Assembly (NCBI GenBank): GCA_016195985.1 | Contig: JACPYP010000012.1 | Location: 1-64,000, forward strand | Source of the DNA: Acidobacteriota bacterium | GTDB taxonomy: Bacteria > Acidobacteriota > Holophagae > Holophagales > Holophagaceae | Reading direction: 5' to 3' | DNA length: 64,000 nt | Part shown: positions 39,167 through 48,032 of the stretch, piece after piece | Numbering within the stretch: the stretch's first letter is position 1 | Layout of the letters: the number at the start of each line of letters is the position of its first letter | Translations under genes and position numbers: made by a program | The notes under the pieces: model-generated | The model's input: the letters and a program-made list of their open reading frames with translations, nothing else | Databases searched by the model: none | Told to the model about the DNA's origin: nothing

Positions 39167-39796
39167 CTATTCCTGATCCCGCTCGTAGGCCCGCGTCAAC
39201 CAGGCCCGCGCGGCTTCCAGATCGGCCTCGGTGGTCAGTTCCAGCTTGTGGGTGATGCGGTCCTTCTTCTTGAAGCCGCCGGTATCCTTCAGCCGGCCGC
39301 TGGGATCCTTCACGGTCGCGGGATCGCCCAGGGCCAGGCCCAGGTCGAGGCGGGAGGCGAAGGGCTTCACCTCGGCGAAGACATGGTTCCGATAGAAGGG
39401 AACGATGGTTTCGCAGGGGCAGACCTTCACGTCGGGCCCCAGGCTGCGGGCCAGGGCGGCCGTGGCTTCGAATAGGGGGCGCAGGGCCGCCTTCTTGCCG
39501 CCGTATTGAGCGTCCACGTAACGGGGGGCCGCGGCCAGGTAACCCTCGGGGCTGTCGTCGAAGGCGTGGCCTTCCCGCAGGCCGGCCCGCTGGGCCACGA
39601 ACATCGCCTGGTTGGTGCCCAGCCCCTGGCCTTTGAGCCAGGCCTTCGCATCCGGCGGGGCCGCGGCCTGGACCAGGGCGACCCACTCCTCCGCCGTGCG
39701 TCCGGTCTTCGCCTTGAAGTTGGCGAGGACGGCTTGCACGTAGGCCACGCTGGGGTGGAGGTCGTAGGGGGCCGAAGGACGGGTGGATGTCGTCAT
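39167..39796 (-). CDS. DUF4287/DUF5655-type protein
   Basis: 209 residues. The N-terminal part (YVQAVLANFKAKTGRTAEEW, then AWLKGQGLGTNQAMFVAQ) matches the DUF4287 helix pattern. The C-terminal part (VKVCPCETIVPFYRNHVFAE, then LDLGLALGD) matches DUF5655. The function of both domains is unknown. No signal peptide, so it is cytoplasmic. It is convergent with the metallophosphoesterase gene, with the 22-bp inverted repeat between them. Confidence 0.8.
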   Translation of the reverse strand: MTTSTRPSAPYDLHPSVAYVQAVLANFKAKTGRTAEEWVALVQAAAPPDAKAWLKGQGLGTNQAMFVAQRAGLREGHAFDDSPEGYLAAAPRYVDAQYGGKKAALRPLFEATAALARSLGPDVKVCPCETIVPFYRNHVFAEVKPFASRLDLGLALGDPATVKDPSGRLKDTGGFKKKDRITHKLELTTEADLEAARAWLTRAYERDQE

Positions 39797-39842
39797 GGGG
39801 AACTCCGATCAGAGTCTACCCCTGACCCTCTGCCGGGATGGA

Positions 39843-40256
39843 TCAATCCTGGATGAGGTCGCGGCGGTCGACCAGTTTGAAGAATTGCCCCTTCCACTGC
39901 AGGCCCTGCCCCGAAGGATCGACCTGGATCTTGGCCGGATCGATCCGCTCGGCCTTGCCGCGACCGCGTTCCCTGGGGAAAAGGAAGACCTGCTCGATCT
40001 TGAGGTACCCCTCGCCCCGTTCAGGCAGCATGACGTAGCGCGCCAGCCAATGCGCCTCACCTGAATAGGCCTCGTATCCGTAGTGGCGGCACTCGGGATC
40101 CGCAAGCACGTGGGATTCCAGGCGCAGCCAGTCCGGCGGAAAGGGCTCGGCGCGCAGGGAGGGGATGGCCCCCGAGGGCCGTACTCCCGCGGGTTCCAGA
40201 GGCGTCGCGTCCCCGGGATTGAGGACAAGGACAAGGCTGACAAGCGGGTTCAACAT
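39843..40256 (-). CDS. Hypothetical exported protein
   Basis: 137 residues. The start ATG 40256 is chosen because a short hydrophobic leader (LNPLVSLVLVL) follows, and AGGA lies about 10 bp upstream. The rest shows CRHYGYEAYSGEAHWLARYV and YLKIEQVFLFPRERGRGK; I do not recognise a family. It lies just downstream of nothing obvious on its own strand and is divergent from acs. A lipobox is not visible. Confidence 0.55.
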   Translation of the reverse strand: MLNPLVSLVLVLNPGDATPLEPAGVRPSGAIPSLRAEPFPPDWLRLESHVLADPECRHYGYEAYSGEAHWLARYVMLPERGEGYLKIEQVFLFPRERGRGKAERIDPAKIQVDPSGQGLQWKGQFFKLVDRRDLIQD

Positions 40257-40488
40257 GCGATCATCCTGGCTTTTTTGGGCTCTGGCGGCCCTTTCCATTC
40301 TTCCCGCCCGGCCTGGAACCGGGGTGTCCGGATGGTGACTTCTCTGGGGAATGAGGCCAAGGCTTCGCGCCGGGCCGGCGTAGCTGTGATGACCGTCATC
40401 GATTCACCGCCAGGGTTCTGGGGCCGTGCTACCTTCCCACCCAACCAATCCAACACCCGCCCACCGCATCCCGTTCTAGGAGCCTTCC

Positions 40489-42420
40489 ATGAGCGACGTG
40501 GAAATCAGCATCACCCAGCAGGCGACCATCCAGGCGCTGCAAAAGGGGGAACCGGCCATCTCCATGAAGGGCTGGCTGGCCAAGCAGGCCGCCATCAACT
40601 ACGAGGTGGAGCGCGCCCTGGCGGAGGAGGATCCGGCCTCCTTCTGGGGAGAGAAGGCCAGGGCCCTGGACTGGGCGGAGCCATGGACGGAGGTTTTCGA
40701 ATTCAAGGCGCCTGACCACGCCTGGTTCCTGGGCGGCAAGCTGAACGCCACGGTGAACTGCATCGACCGCCACGTGCACAGCGACCGGCGCAACAAGGCC
40801 GCCTTGATCTGGGTGGGAGAAGACGGCGAGGAGCGGACCTACACCTACAACCGCCTCTACCGCGAAATGAACCGCTTCGCCAACACGCTGAAGCGCCTGG
40901 GCGTGAGGCTGGGCGATCGCGTCATCCTCTACATGCCCCTGGTGCCCGAAGGCATCATCTCCATGCTGGCCTGCGCCCGCATCGGCGCCATCCACAGCGT
41001 GGTCTATGCGGGCATGGGCCACGCGGCCCTCCGCACCCGCATCGAGGATGCGGGCGCCAAGGTGGTGGTGTGTTCCGATTTCACGTACCGGCGCGGCAAG
41101 GCAACGGCTTTGAAACCTATCGTGGATGAGGCGGTGCGCGATCTGGCCTTCGTGGACCACGTCATCGTCCACCGCCGGGGTTCGCGGCCCGGCGACGCGC
41201 CTGTCACCTTCACCAGCGAACGCGAGAAGGACTTCTACGACATCCAGCAGGGCCGGGAAATCCACTGCGAGCCCGAAATGGTGGATGCGGAGCATCCCCT
41301 GTTCATCCTTTACACCAGCGGCACGACCGGGAAACCGAAAGGCGTGGTGCATGCGACCGGCGGATACCTGGTGGGTGTGAACTACCTGAGCAGGGCCTTC
41401 TACCAGATCCAGGAACGCGACATCTACTGGAGCACCTCGGACATCGGCTGGGTGGTGGGCCACAGCTTCATCGTCTACGGCCCCCTGAGCATCGGCGCCA
41501 CGGTGCTCTGCCGCGAGGGCGCGCCGGACTATCCCTCGCCGGATGTCACCTGGGAGATCTGCGAACGCTTCGGCGTGAACATCATGTTCACGGCCCCCAC
41601 CGCCGTGCGCATGTGGATGAGCCACGGGTCGGAAGCGCCCGGCAAGTTCGATCTCAGCCGCCTGCGCCTCATCGCCTGCGCGGGAGAACCGCTCAACCCC
41701 GAGGCCCACCGCTGGGCCCAGCAACACCTGGTGGGCCAGGGCAACGGCCAGGTGGTGGACAACTGGTGGCAGACGGAAATCGCCGGGCCCGTCATCGGCA
41801 CCCTGCCCACCTTCGAGGTGCGTCCGGGCAAGGCGGGCAAGGCCATGCCCGGCGCCCAGCTGGCCGTGGTGAACCGCGACGGCAGCCCCGTGCCCGATGG
41901 CCAGGGCGGCCTGCTGGTCATCAAGTTCCCGCTGCCCTACATGCTGCGCACCATCTGGAACGACCACAAACGCTACGAGGACTACTGGAAGGAGGTTCCA
42001 GGCTGCTACAGCGCCGGGGACGTGGCGGTGAAGGATGCGGACGGGTACATCGCCGTGCTGGGCCGCGCCGACGACGTGCTGAACGTGGCGGGGCACCGCA
42101 TCGGCACCGCCGATGTAGAGGGCTCCCTCATCCGCCATCCGGCCGTGGCGGAAAGCGCTGTGGTCGGCCTGCCCGATCCCATCAAGGGCGAGCGCATCGT
42201 GGCTTTCGTGGTGGTGAAGCCGGGCGCCGCCACGGGCCCGGGCCTCATCGCCAGCCTGAAGGATCACGTCCGGGAGGACCTGGGCGGCATCGCCTCGCCC
42301 AGCGAGATCCAGCTCCGCGCCAGCCTGCCCAAGACACGATCAGGCAAGATCGTGCGCCGGGCCCTCAAGGCGGAGGCGCTGGGCCAGGATCCGGGGGACC
42401 TCAGCACCCTCGCGGATTGA
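40489..42420 (+). CDS. acs: Acetyl-CoA synthetase (AMP-forming)
   Basis: 643 residues, the usual Acs length. Motifs: adenylation loop YTSGTTGKPKGVVH, DNWWQTEIAGP (acyl pocket and core), and the C-terminal RSGKIVRRALK with the acetylatable Lys. It makes acetyl-CoA from acetate, ATP and CoA via acetyl-AMP. The pocket Trp in WWQTE favours small acyl groups such as acetate or propionate. TAGGAG precedes ATG 40489. Followed by a 93-bp tandem repeat. Confidence 0.93.
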   Translation: MSDVEISITQQATIQALQKGEPAISMKGWLAKQAAINYEVERALAEEDPASFWGEKARALDWAEPWTEVFEFKAPDHAWFLGGKLNATVNCIDRHVHSDRRNKAALIWVGEDGEERTYTYNRLYREMNRFANTLKRLGVRLGDRVILYMPLVPEGIISMLACARIGAIHSVVYAGMGHAALRTRIEDAGAKVVVCSDFTYRRGKATALKPIVDEAVRDLAFVDHVIVHRRGSRPGDAPVTFTSEREKDFYDIQQGREIHCEPEMVDAEHPLFILYTSGTTGKPKGVVHATGGYLVGVNYLSRAFYQIQERDIYWSTSDIGWVVGHSFIVYGPLSIGATVLCREGAPDYPSPDVTWEICERFGVNIMFTAPTAVRMWMSHGSEAPGKFDLSRLRLIACAGEPLNPEAHRWAQQHLVGQGNGQVVDNWWQTEIAGPVIGTLPTFEVRPGKAGKAMPGAQLAVVNRDGSPVPDGQGGLLVIKFPLPYMLRTIWNDHKRYEDYWKEVPGCYSAGDVAVKDADGYIAVLGRADDVLNVAGHRIGTADVEGSLIRHPAVAESAVVGLPDPIKGERIVAFVVVKPGAATGPGLIASLKDHVREDLGGIASPSEIQLRASLPKTRSGKIVRRALKAEALGQDPGDLSTLAD

Positions 42421-42606
42421 TATCCTCCGGGGGTTCCACGCTCCGCTTCGCTGCGCGAACACCCCCGGACCCCCGCGCTCGACCCGGCGGAGCCGTGCCG
42501 AGCTGGTCTCTCCTATCCTCCGGGGGTTCCTCGCTCCGCTTCGCTGCGCGAACACCCCCGGACCCCCGCGCTCGACCCGGCGGAGCCGTGCCGAGCTGGT
42601 CTCCTT
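42421..42606. repeat. 93-bp tandem duplication after acs
   Basis: Two nearly identical copies, 42421-42513 and 42514-42606. Each begins TATCCTCCGGGGGTTCC and ends GCCGAGCTGGTCTC. GC-rich internal inverted bits (CCGGGGGT with ACCCCCGG) could fold. The block starts directly after the acs stop codon. Nothing else is visible up to 42719. Confidence 0.9.
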
Positions 42607-42719
42607 CGATCATCGACGCGGTCCCCCATCCAATTCGGCATATCGTGCGTATCAGTGGGTGCCTTGCCTTGCCTTCCCGCCCCGAGTTTCCGGGCCGGGG
42701 TCGTGCCATAGGAGTTGCC

Positions 42720-43205
42720 ATGCCACCCTGGAACCACATTCATCCCGCCATCGTCCATTTCCCCATCGCCCTGCTGACGGTGGCGCCCCTGCTGGTGCTG
42801 CTGGGCCTGCTCTGGCCGGCGCAGCGGCGGGGCATCCTCAGCGCGGCGCTCCTTCTGCTGCTGCTCGGCGGGGCCGGTCTGCTGCTGGCCCTGGAAAGCG
42901 GGGAGGCGGTGGAGCGGTATGCCCACGGCAGCCCTGAACTCATCGCGGGGTTGCGCCAACACGAGCGGCTGGCCCAGAGGGCGATGCTGGTGTTCGGATT
43001 GCTCGACGCCGCTTTTCTGGTGCTTTGGGCCCTGCCTCTGCTGCGCCGGCGGGAGTTGTCCCCACGCCTCCAGAGGGGCCTCCTGGTGCTCTGGCTGGCG
43101 GGCAGCGCCGCAGGTGTTCTCACCCTGGGCCTGGCGGGCCATGCCGGGGGACACCTGGTGCATGACCTGCACACCCATGAGGGGCCGGAGCCGCCGCCGG
43201 ATTGA
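42720..43205 (+). CDS. DUF2231 membrane protein
   Basis: 161 residues with four hydrophobic segments. The start PPWNHIHPAIVHFPIALL is the typical DUF2231 opening (HPxxVHFPIAL), and a His-containing end (GHAGGHLVHDLHTHEG) matches members thought to bind heme or metals. AGGAG precedes ATG 42720. Cytoplasmic-membrane protein of unknown role; it lies 45 bp before the AmpG-like permease on the same strand. Confidence 0.85.
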   Translation: MPPWNHIHPAIVHFPIALLTVAPLLVLLGLLWPAQRRGILSAALLLLLLGGAGLLLALESGEAVERYAHGSPELIAGLRQHERLAQRAMLVFGLLDAAFLVLWALPLLRRRELSPRLQRGLLVLWLAGSAAGVLTLGLAGHAGGHLVHDLHTHEGPEPPPD

Positions 43206-43250
43206 GGGGCCGCCCAGCGCCAGGGGTCGGCACTCCCGTTACCATCAGGG

Positions 43251-44480
43251 ATGCCGCCACGCCGCCTGCTTGTTCTGGTGCTCCTGGGTTTCGCCTCGGG
43301 CCTTCCCCTGTTTCTCACTGGATCGACGCTGAAAGGCTGGATGACGGATGAAAAGCTGAGCCTCGGCACCATCGGCCTCTTCAGTTTCGTATCGCTGCCC
43401 TACAGCCTGAAGGTTTTCTGGGCGCCTCTGCTGGACCGTTACGCCATGCCCGCCCTGGGACGGCGGCGGGGCTGGATGCTCGCCATGCAGGCGGGCATGG
43501 CGCTGGCCCTCTTCTGGCTGTCGCGCTCGGAGCCCCGCCTGGATCTTCAACGCGTGGTGCTGCTGGCCCTGGGCGTGGCTCTCACCAGCGCCACCTTCGA
43601 CATCGCCGTCGATGCCTGGCGGGCCGAAGCCCTCGATCAGAAGCTCCTGGGCTTGGGCAACAGCGTTCACATCGCCGCCTACCGCGTGGCCATGCTGGTG
43701 AGCGGCGGCCTCGCCTTCATCCTGGCGGACAAAGTGGGGTGGCGCTCGACCTATGCCTTCATGGCGGGGCTCACCTGCCTTGGGATGGCCGGCACCTGGC
43801 TGGCGGAGGATACGGATGGCGTGGCCGCGGCCCCGCGCACGTTGCGGGAGGCCGTTGCCGGGCCCCTGCAGGACTTGCTGCGCCGGAGAGGGATCTTCCT
43901 TCTTCTGGCTTTCGCCGTGTTCTACAAGCTGGGCGACTGGCTGGCGGAATCCATGACCGTGCCCTTCCTCATGCGGGGCATGGGATTCACCAAGACCGAA
44001 ATCGGCACCGTGCAGAAGACCACGGCCATGATCGCCATCATCCTGGGCGGCCTTATCGGCGGCTGGATGCTCACCCGCCTGAGCTTGCGCAAGGCCCTGT
44101 GGGTCTGCGGCTTCGTGCAGATGGGCAGCGTCCTCGGGTTCTGGGTCATCTCGCTGCTGGGGCGCCACCTGCCCCTGCTGGTGGCGGCGAATGCCTTGGA
44201 GAATTTGGCCTACGGCATGGGCGGAAGCGCCTTCGCGGCCCTGCTCATGGGCAGCTGCAACCGCTCGTACACAGGGACCCAGTACGCGCTCTTCAGCGCC
44301 CTCATGGCCCTGCCCCGGACGCTTTTTTCGGGCTTCACCGGATTCGCGGCGGCCCGGGTGGGCTGGACGCTGTACTTCCCCCTCTGCGCCGCGGCGGCCG
44401 TTCCCGGCCTGCTGCTGCTGCTGCTCTGGGATCGCTGGGGCCTGCCGGAGGTTGAGACGGAAGACATCCGGCCTACCTGA
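43251..44480 (+). CDS. AmpG-like MFS permease
   Basis: 409 residues with about 12 membrane segments. The N-terminus (LLGFASGLPLFLTGSTLKGW) and LPYSLKVFWAPLLDRY match the AmpG muropeptide importer branch of the MFS. SATFDIAVDAWRAEAL is another AmpG-like phrase. AmpG brings anhydro-muropeptides from the periplasm into the cytoplasm for recycling. Whether this one has that exact substrate is uncertain. The 3' end overlaps the convergent rhodanese-fold gene by 8 bp. Confidence 0.85.
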   Translation: MPPRRLLVLVLLGFASGLPLFLTGSTLKGWMTDEKLSLGTIGLFSFVSLPYSLKVFWAPLLDRYAMPALGRRRGWMLAMQAGMALALFWLSRSEPRLDLQRVVLLALGVALTSATFDIAVDAWRAEALDQKLLGLGNSVHIAAYRVAMLVSGGLAFILADKVGWRSTYAFMAGLTCLGMAGTWLAEDTDGVAAAPRTLREAVAGPLQDLLRRRGIFLLLAFAVFYKLGDWLAESMTVPFLMRGMGFTKTEIGTVQKTTAMIAIILGGLIGGWMLTRLSLRKALWVCGFVQMGSVLGFWVISLLGRHLPLLVAANALENLAYGMGGSAFAALLMGSCNRSYTGTQYALFSALMALPRTLFSGFTGFAAARVGWTLYFPLCAAAAVPGLLLLLLWDRWGLPEVETEDIRPT

Positions 44481-44937
44481 CCACGGGCCGGTTGGCGCGC
44501 TGCCAGGCCCTCATGCCGCCCTTCAGCACGTACATCCAGTCGAAGCCCCGGCCGGTGAGTTCATCGAAGGCGCGATGGGCCAGTTCATCGGTGTCGTCAA
44601 CCAGGATGAGGGGTCTCCGGGCCCTGGGATCGGGCCGGGCCAAGCGGCCGCCAAGCTCATGGAAGGGCACATGGAGGCTGCCGCGGATGTGGCCGTGGCG
44701 GAAGGCCTCGGCGCTGCGCAGATCCACCACCAGGGCGCCGGAGCCGGTCATCAGCTCGTCGACCTGGATCGCGTCCAGCACGGGCCTGCCCTTTCCCCGC
44801 CGCGCGGAGCGGATGCGGGGCAGCACCACGAAGAAGAGGATCAGCAGACTGGCGGCGGCCACGAGAATGCCGGGCAGGAAGGGATAGTCCTTCAACCAGC
44901 CTTCCACGGATGCGGGTGCAAGGGCGGCGGTGTCCAT
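44473..44937 (-). CDS. Membrane-anchored rhodanese-fold protein lacking the usual active-site Cys
   Basis: 154 residues. A hydrophobic segment (FLPGILVAAASLLILFFVVL) is followed by a rhodanese domain: ALVVDLRSAEAFRHGHIRGS and YVLKGGMRAWQRANRPVV. At the place of the catalytic CxxGxRS loop it reads ILVDDTDELAHRAF, with Asp instead of Cys. It is probably not a sulfurtransferase but a binding or regulatory domain. ATG 44937 follows GGGGGAAC. It converges with the AmpG-like gene. Confidence 0.82.
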   Translation of the reverse strand: MDTAALAPASVEGWLKDYPFLPGILVAAASLLILFFVVLPRIRSARRGKGRPVLDAIQVDELMTGSGALVVDLRSAEAFRHGHIRGSLHVPFHELGGRLARPDPRARRPLILVDDTDELAHRAFDELTGRGFDWMYVLKGGMRAWQRANRPVVR

Positions 44938-44978
44938 GGTTCCCCCGGAGCGGTGCCGCTTCGGATGATGCGCCGGGC

Positions 44979-45965
44979 TCAGAATCCCTGCAAGCCCAAG
45001 GCGGCGGCCAGGGCGCGGAAGGCCTCGGGAATGGGAGCCTCCGCATCGATGCGCTGGCCGGTCAGGGGGTGGTCCACGGAGAGTTTCCAGGCGTGCAGGG
45101 CCGGGTGAGGCAGCAGCAGCGCCTGGCCATCCGCGTCCTTCCAGCGCCCGGGGCCGCCGTAGAGGGGATCGCCCATGAGCGGCGCCCGCAGGTGGGCCAG
45201 ATGGACGCGGATCTGGTGGGTGCGCCCAGTGAGCAGCTCGCATTCCACCAGGGCGACGCTGGTGGTGCGGGCCAGCACGCGGATGCGGGTCTGGGCAGAG
45301 CGCCCGCCCGCCGCCACCACCATGCGCAGGCGGTCGCGCTTGTGGCGGGCGATGGGCTCGTCGATGAGCAGGCTTCCGAGCTGCGGGAGTTTCGGCGAGT
45401 GGCGCACCAGGGCCAGATACCGCTTCTCCACGCTGCGGGCCTTGAACTGCCCCTGGATGGCCCGCTGGGCCTCGGCGGTCTTGGCGAGGCAGAGGCAGCC
45501 CGTGGTGTATCGGTCCAGGCGGTGCACCAGACCGGGCCAACCCGAAGCGAGCTCCTCGCTGTCTTCGGAGGGCTCGTCATCCTCGATGGCCTCCACCGCC
45601 TCGGGCGTCTTGAGCCGGTGCAGCAGGGCGTTGACCACGGTGCCGCCCTGATGGCCGGGGCCGGGGTGCACCACCATGCCCGCGGGCTTGTCCACGATCC
45701 ACAGCTGGTTGTCCTCGAAGAGGGTGGGCAGGTCGATGGCCTCGGCCTCCAGGTGGGCCGCCGGAGGCGCCACTTCGGGCAATTCGGTTTCCACCAGGTC
45801 GCCGGGGCGCAGGCGCACGCCGCCCTTGGTGACCGCTTCGCCGTTCACCTTGATCTGGCCCGTGCGGACATGGGCATCCCAGCGGGCACGGGGGATTTCG
45901 GGGAAGCGATCCGCCAGGAAACGGTCGAGGCGGGGGGCGCCATCTTCGGCGCGCAGACTGATCAT
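44979..45965 (-). CDS. rluD: RluA-family pseudouridine synthase (RluD-like)
   Basis: 328 residues. An S4 RNA-binding domain comes first (RLDRFLADRFPEIPRARW, VNGEAVTKGGVRLRPGD), then the catalytic domain with the Asp in HRLDRYTTGCL and ELLTGRTHQIRVHLAHL. It converts uridines of 23S rRNA to pseudouridine; the S4 domain suggests RluD/RluC type. The start overlaps the lgt stop by 4 bp (ATGA). The Asp/Glu-rich insert DDEPSEDSEELAS before the active site is unusual. Confidence 0.9.
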   Translation of the reverse strand: MISLRAEDGAPRLDRFLADRFPEIPRARWDAHVRTGQIKVNGEAVTKGGVRLRPGDLVETELPEVAPPAAHLEAEAIDLPTLFEDNQLWIVDKPAGMVVHPGPGHQGGTVVNALLHRLKTPEAVEAIEDDEPSEDSEELASGWPGLVHRLDRYTTGCLCLAKTAEAQRAIQGQFKARSVEKRYLALVRHSPKLPQLGSLLIDEPIARHKRDRLRMVVAAGGRSAQTRIRVLARTTSVALVECELLTGRTHQIRVHLAHLRAPLMGDPLYGGPGRWKDADGQALLLPHPALHAWKLSVDHPLTGQRIDAEAPIPEAFRALAAALGLQGF

Positions 45966-46756
45966 CGAGTCTCCTTAGACCGGCTCCAGACCAACCAAAG
46001 GCCCAGTCCCAGCAGCATGAACGCAATGCCCGTGAGCCTTCCCGTGCTCAGCCAGGCCCAGCTCAGCCAGCCGGTGCCGCGGTCCACGTCGCCGCGCCAG
46101 GTTTCGGTGATCACCCGGCCCAGTCCCTCCACGAGGAAGTACAGCGCGAAGATCTGCCCCCGGAAGGTGCGCTTGGGGCGCGCCACCAGCAGCACGGCCA
46201 TGACCGCGAGGTTGGCGAGGGTGTTGTAGAGCTGGACGGGATGCAGCGGCAGGCCCAGGGGCGTGCCGCTGAAGGCCTGGGCGATGGGGTTGGTGAAGGT
46301 CACGGCCCAGGGCGCGTGGCTTTCGGTGCCGTAGCAGCAGCCTGCGGAGAAACAGCCCAGGCGGCCGATGGCCTGGCCCAGGGCCACGCCCGGCACCAGG
46401 GCGTCCCCCGTGATGCGCAGGGGTAGCCCCTGGCCCTTGCGCAGCTTCCAGAAGAACACGGCCGTGGCGGCGATGATGCCCCCGTGGATGGCGCCTCCGG
46501 CCCGCAGGGTGGCCAGGGAGAAGACCTGGCGGAAGGGCTCGCCGTTGATCAGATCCACGATGACCATCAGCAGCTTCGAGCCGACGATGGCGGAGATGAG
46601 CATGGCGATGGCCAGATCCGTGATGGCCGCCGGGACCAGGCCGTCCAGCAGGCCCTGCCGTTTGGCCAGCCAGGCGCCCGCGAAAAAGGCGATGGCCAGC
46701 AGCAGCCCATAGGTGCCCAGGGGGAAGGAGCCGATCTCGAAAAGAACAGGGTGCAT
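45962..46756 (-). CDS. lgt: Prolipoprotein diacylglyceryl transferase
   Basis: 264 residues with about seven membrane segments. Motifs: GTYGLLLAIAFFAGAWLAKR, AGGAIHGGIIAA (H and G of the family), GQAIGRLGCFSAGCCYG, and PVQLYNTLANLAV. Lgt moves diacylglycerol from phosphatidylglycerol to the lipobox Cys of prolipoproteins. The start is ATG 46756. A five-copy heptamer repeat sits 26 bp upstream. Confidence 0.93.
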   Translation of the reverse strand: MHPVLFEIGSFPLGTYGLLLAIAFFAGAWLAKRQGLLDGLVPAAITDLAIAMLISAIVGSKLLMVIVDLINGEPFRQVFSLATLRAGGAIHGGIIAATAVFFWKLRKGQGLPLRITGDALVPGVALGQAIGRLGCFSAGCCYGTESHAPWAVTFTNPIAQAFSGTPLGLPLHPVQLYNTLANLAVMAVLLVARPKRTFRGQIFALYFLVEGLGRVITETWRGDVDRGTGWLSWAWLSTGRLTGIAFMLLGLGLWLVWSRSKETR

Positions 46757-46781
46757 GCCGGATTCCAAACGGATGGTGGAA

Positions 46782-46816
46782 ACTGAAGACTGAAGACTGA
46801 AGACTGAAGACTGAAG
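46782..46816. repeat. Heptanucleotide microsatellite, (ACTGAAG)x5
   Basis: Five perfect copies of ACTGAAG. The run lies between the divergent lgt and lpxD starts and ends 10 bp before lpxD ATG, directly at its AGGAG. Seven is not a multiple of three, so slippage would alter spacing of any promoter or upstream reading frame. Confidence 0.95.
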
Positions 46817-46826
46817 AGGAGCCCCC

Positions 46827-47828
46827 ATGCCCCGGACCTTGACAACCCTGACTGCGCAGGAATTGGCCGAACGTCTGGGTGGCGTCCTGGAGCATTGTCC
46901 CCCGGAACGGCCGATTTCCGAAGTAAGACCCCTGGAAGAAGCCGGGGCCTCATCCGTATCCTTCCTGGCCAACCCCAAGTACGCGGCCAAGGCCAAGGAG
47001 AGTTCGGCGGGCTTGATCTTCGTGGATGCCGCGGTGGACCTGGGGGACCGGCCCGTGCTGAGGGTGAAGCATCCCTACTGGGCCTTCGCCCAGGCCATCG
47101 GCTGGCTGCACCCCGAACCGGCGCCCACCTGGGGCCACGAACCCATCCACCCCACGGCCCAGATCGGTGAGGGCGGCCGCATCGCCCCAGGGGCGACCGT
47201 GGGTGCGCGCACGGTGCTGGGGAAGGGCTGCGTGCTGCACCCGGGGGTTCACATCGGCGATGATTGCGTGCTGGGGGATGGTTGCGAGCTGTTTCCAGGG
47301 GTGGTGCTCTACCGCCGGACGCGCCTGGGGAACCGGGTGGCGGTCCACGCCAATTCCGTGGTGGGGAGCGACGGCTACGGCTACGTGCTGGTGGAGGGGC
47401 GCCATGCCAAGATCCCCCAGGTGGGCTGGGTGGAAGCGGGCGACGATGTGGAGATCGGTGCCTGCGTCTGCATCGACCGCGGCGTGCTGGGGCCCACGCG
47501 CATCGGCGCCGGCACCAAGATCGACAACCAGGTGCAGGTGGGCCATAACGTGCAGGTGGGACAGCACTGCCTCCTGGTGAGCCAGACCGGCATCAGCGGC
47601 TCCACCAAGCTGGGCGACTACGTGACTCTGGCGGGCAAGGTGGGCGTGGTGGGCCACATCGAGATCGGCAGCCGCAGCGTGGTGGGCGGCAACAGCGTGG
47701 TGGCCAAGAGCCTGCCCGAAGGCAGCTTCGTCACTGGTTTCCCCGCCCGCCCCCACCGCGAATGGACCGAGGCCCAGGCCGCCCTGAACCGCCTGCCGAG
47801 GTTCATGAAGCAATTGCGGAAGGGCTGA
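46827..47828 (+). CDS. lpxD: UDP-3-O-acylglucosamine N-acyltransferase
   Basis: 333 residues. The uridine-binding N-terminal domain (about 1-100) has SFLANPKYAAKAKESSAGLI. The left-handed beta-helix follows, with many hexapeptides (IGEGGRIAPGATVG, VLGKGCVLHPGVHIG), and the catalytic His in VQVGHNVQVG. The C-terminus EWTEAQAALNRLP matches the family helix. It adds the second 3-hydroxyacyl chain in lipid A synthesis. AGGAG precedes ATG, touching the heptamer repeat. Divergent from lgt. Confidence 0.95.
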   Translation: MPRTLTTLTAQELAERLGGVLEHCPPERPISEVRPLEEAGASSVSFLANPKYAAKAKESSAGLIFVDAAVDLGDRPVLRVKHPYWAFAQAIGWLHPEPAPTWGHEPIHPTAQIGEGGRIAPGATVGARTVLGKGCVLHPGVHIGDDCVLGDGCELFPGVVLYRRTRLGNRVAVHANSVVGSDGYGYVLVEGRHAKIPQVGWVEAGDDVEIGACVCIDRGVLGPTRIGAGTKIDNQVQVGHNVQVGQHCLLVSQTGISGSTKLGDYVTLAGKVGVVGHIEIGSRSVVGGNSVVAKSLPEGSFVTGFPARPHREWTEAQAALNRLPRFMKQLRKG

Positions 47829-48032
47829 CATCCACAGATCCGCCGAAGTCCTGCGCTGATGAATCGCGCGGGGCTCGAATCCGGAAGGGCTTCAGGCGGC
47901 GGCGGCCAGGGTGCCCACCCGCGAGGGCACGGTTGATGATGAGGCTGAACTTCAGCGCCACGGCGCTTTCCCATGCGTCGATCTGGCGGTGAGAGAGAAC
48001 CAGAACCTCTTCCGGGGCCAGGAACAGCGGGG
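47829..48032 (-). pseudogene. Doc-like toxin fragment (weak)
   Basis: Directly after the antitoxin-like fragment on the same strand, one frame reads LFLAPEEVLVLSHRQIDAW, which resembles the opening of death-on-curing (Doc) toxins. The rest does not match the Fic/Doc core, and no HPFxxGN-type motif follows. AbrB-type antitoxin followed by Doc is a common pairing, which is why I mention it. Confidence is low. Confidence 0.28.

Noticed and set aside
41613-42719. Long frame running from inside acs into the DUF2231 gene
   Set aside because: The first part is the wrong frame of acs and the tandem repeat; DUF2231 clearly starts at 42720 with AGGAG upstream.
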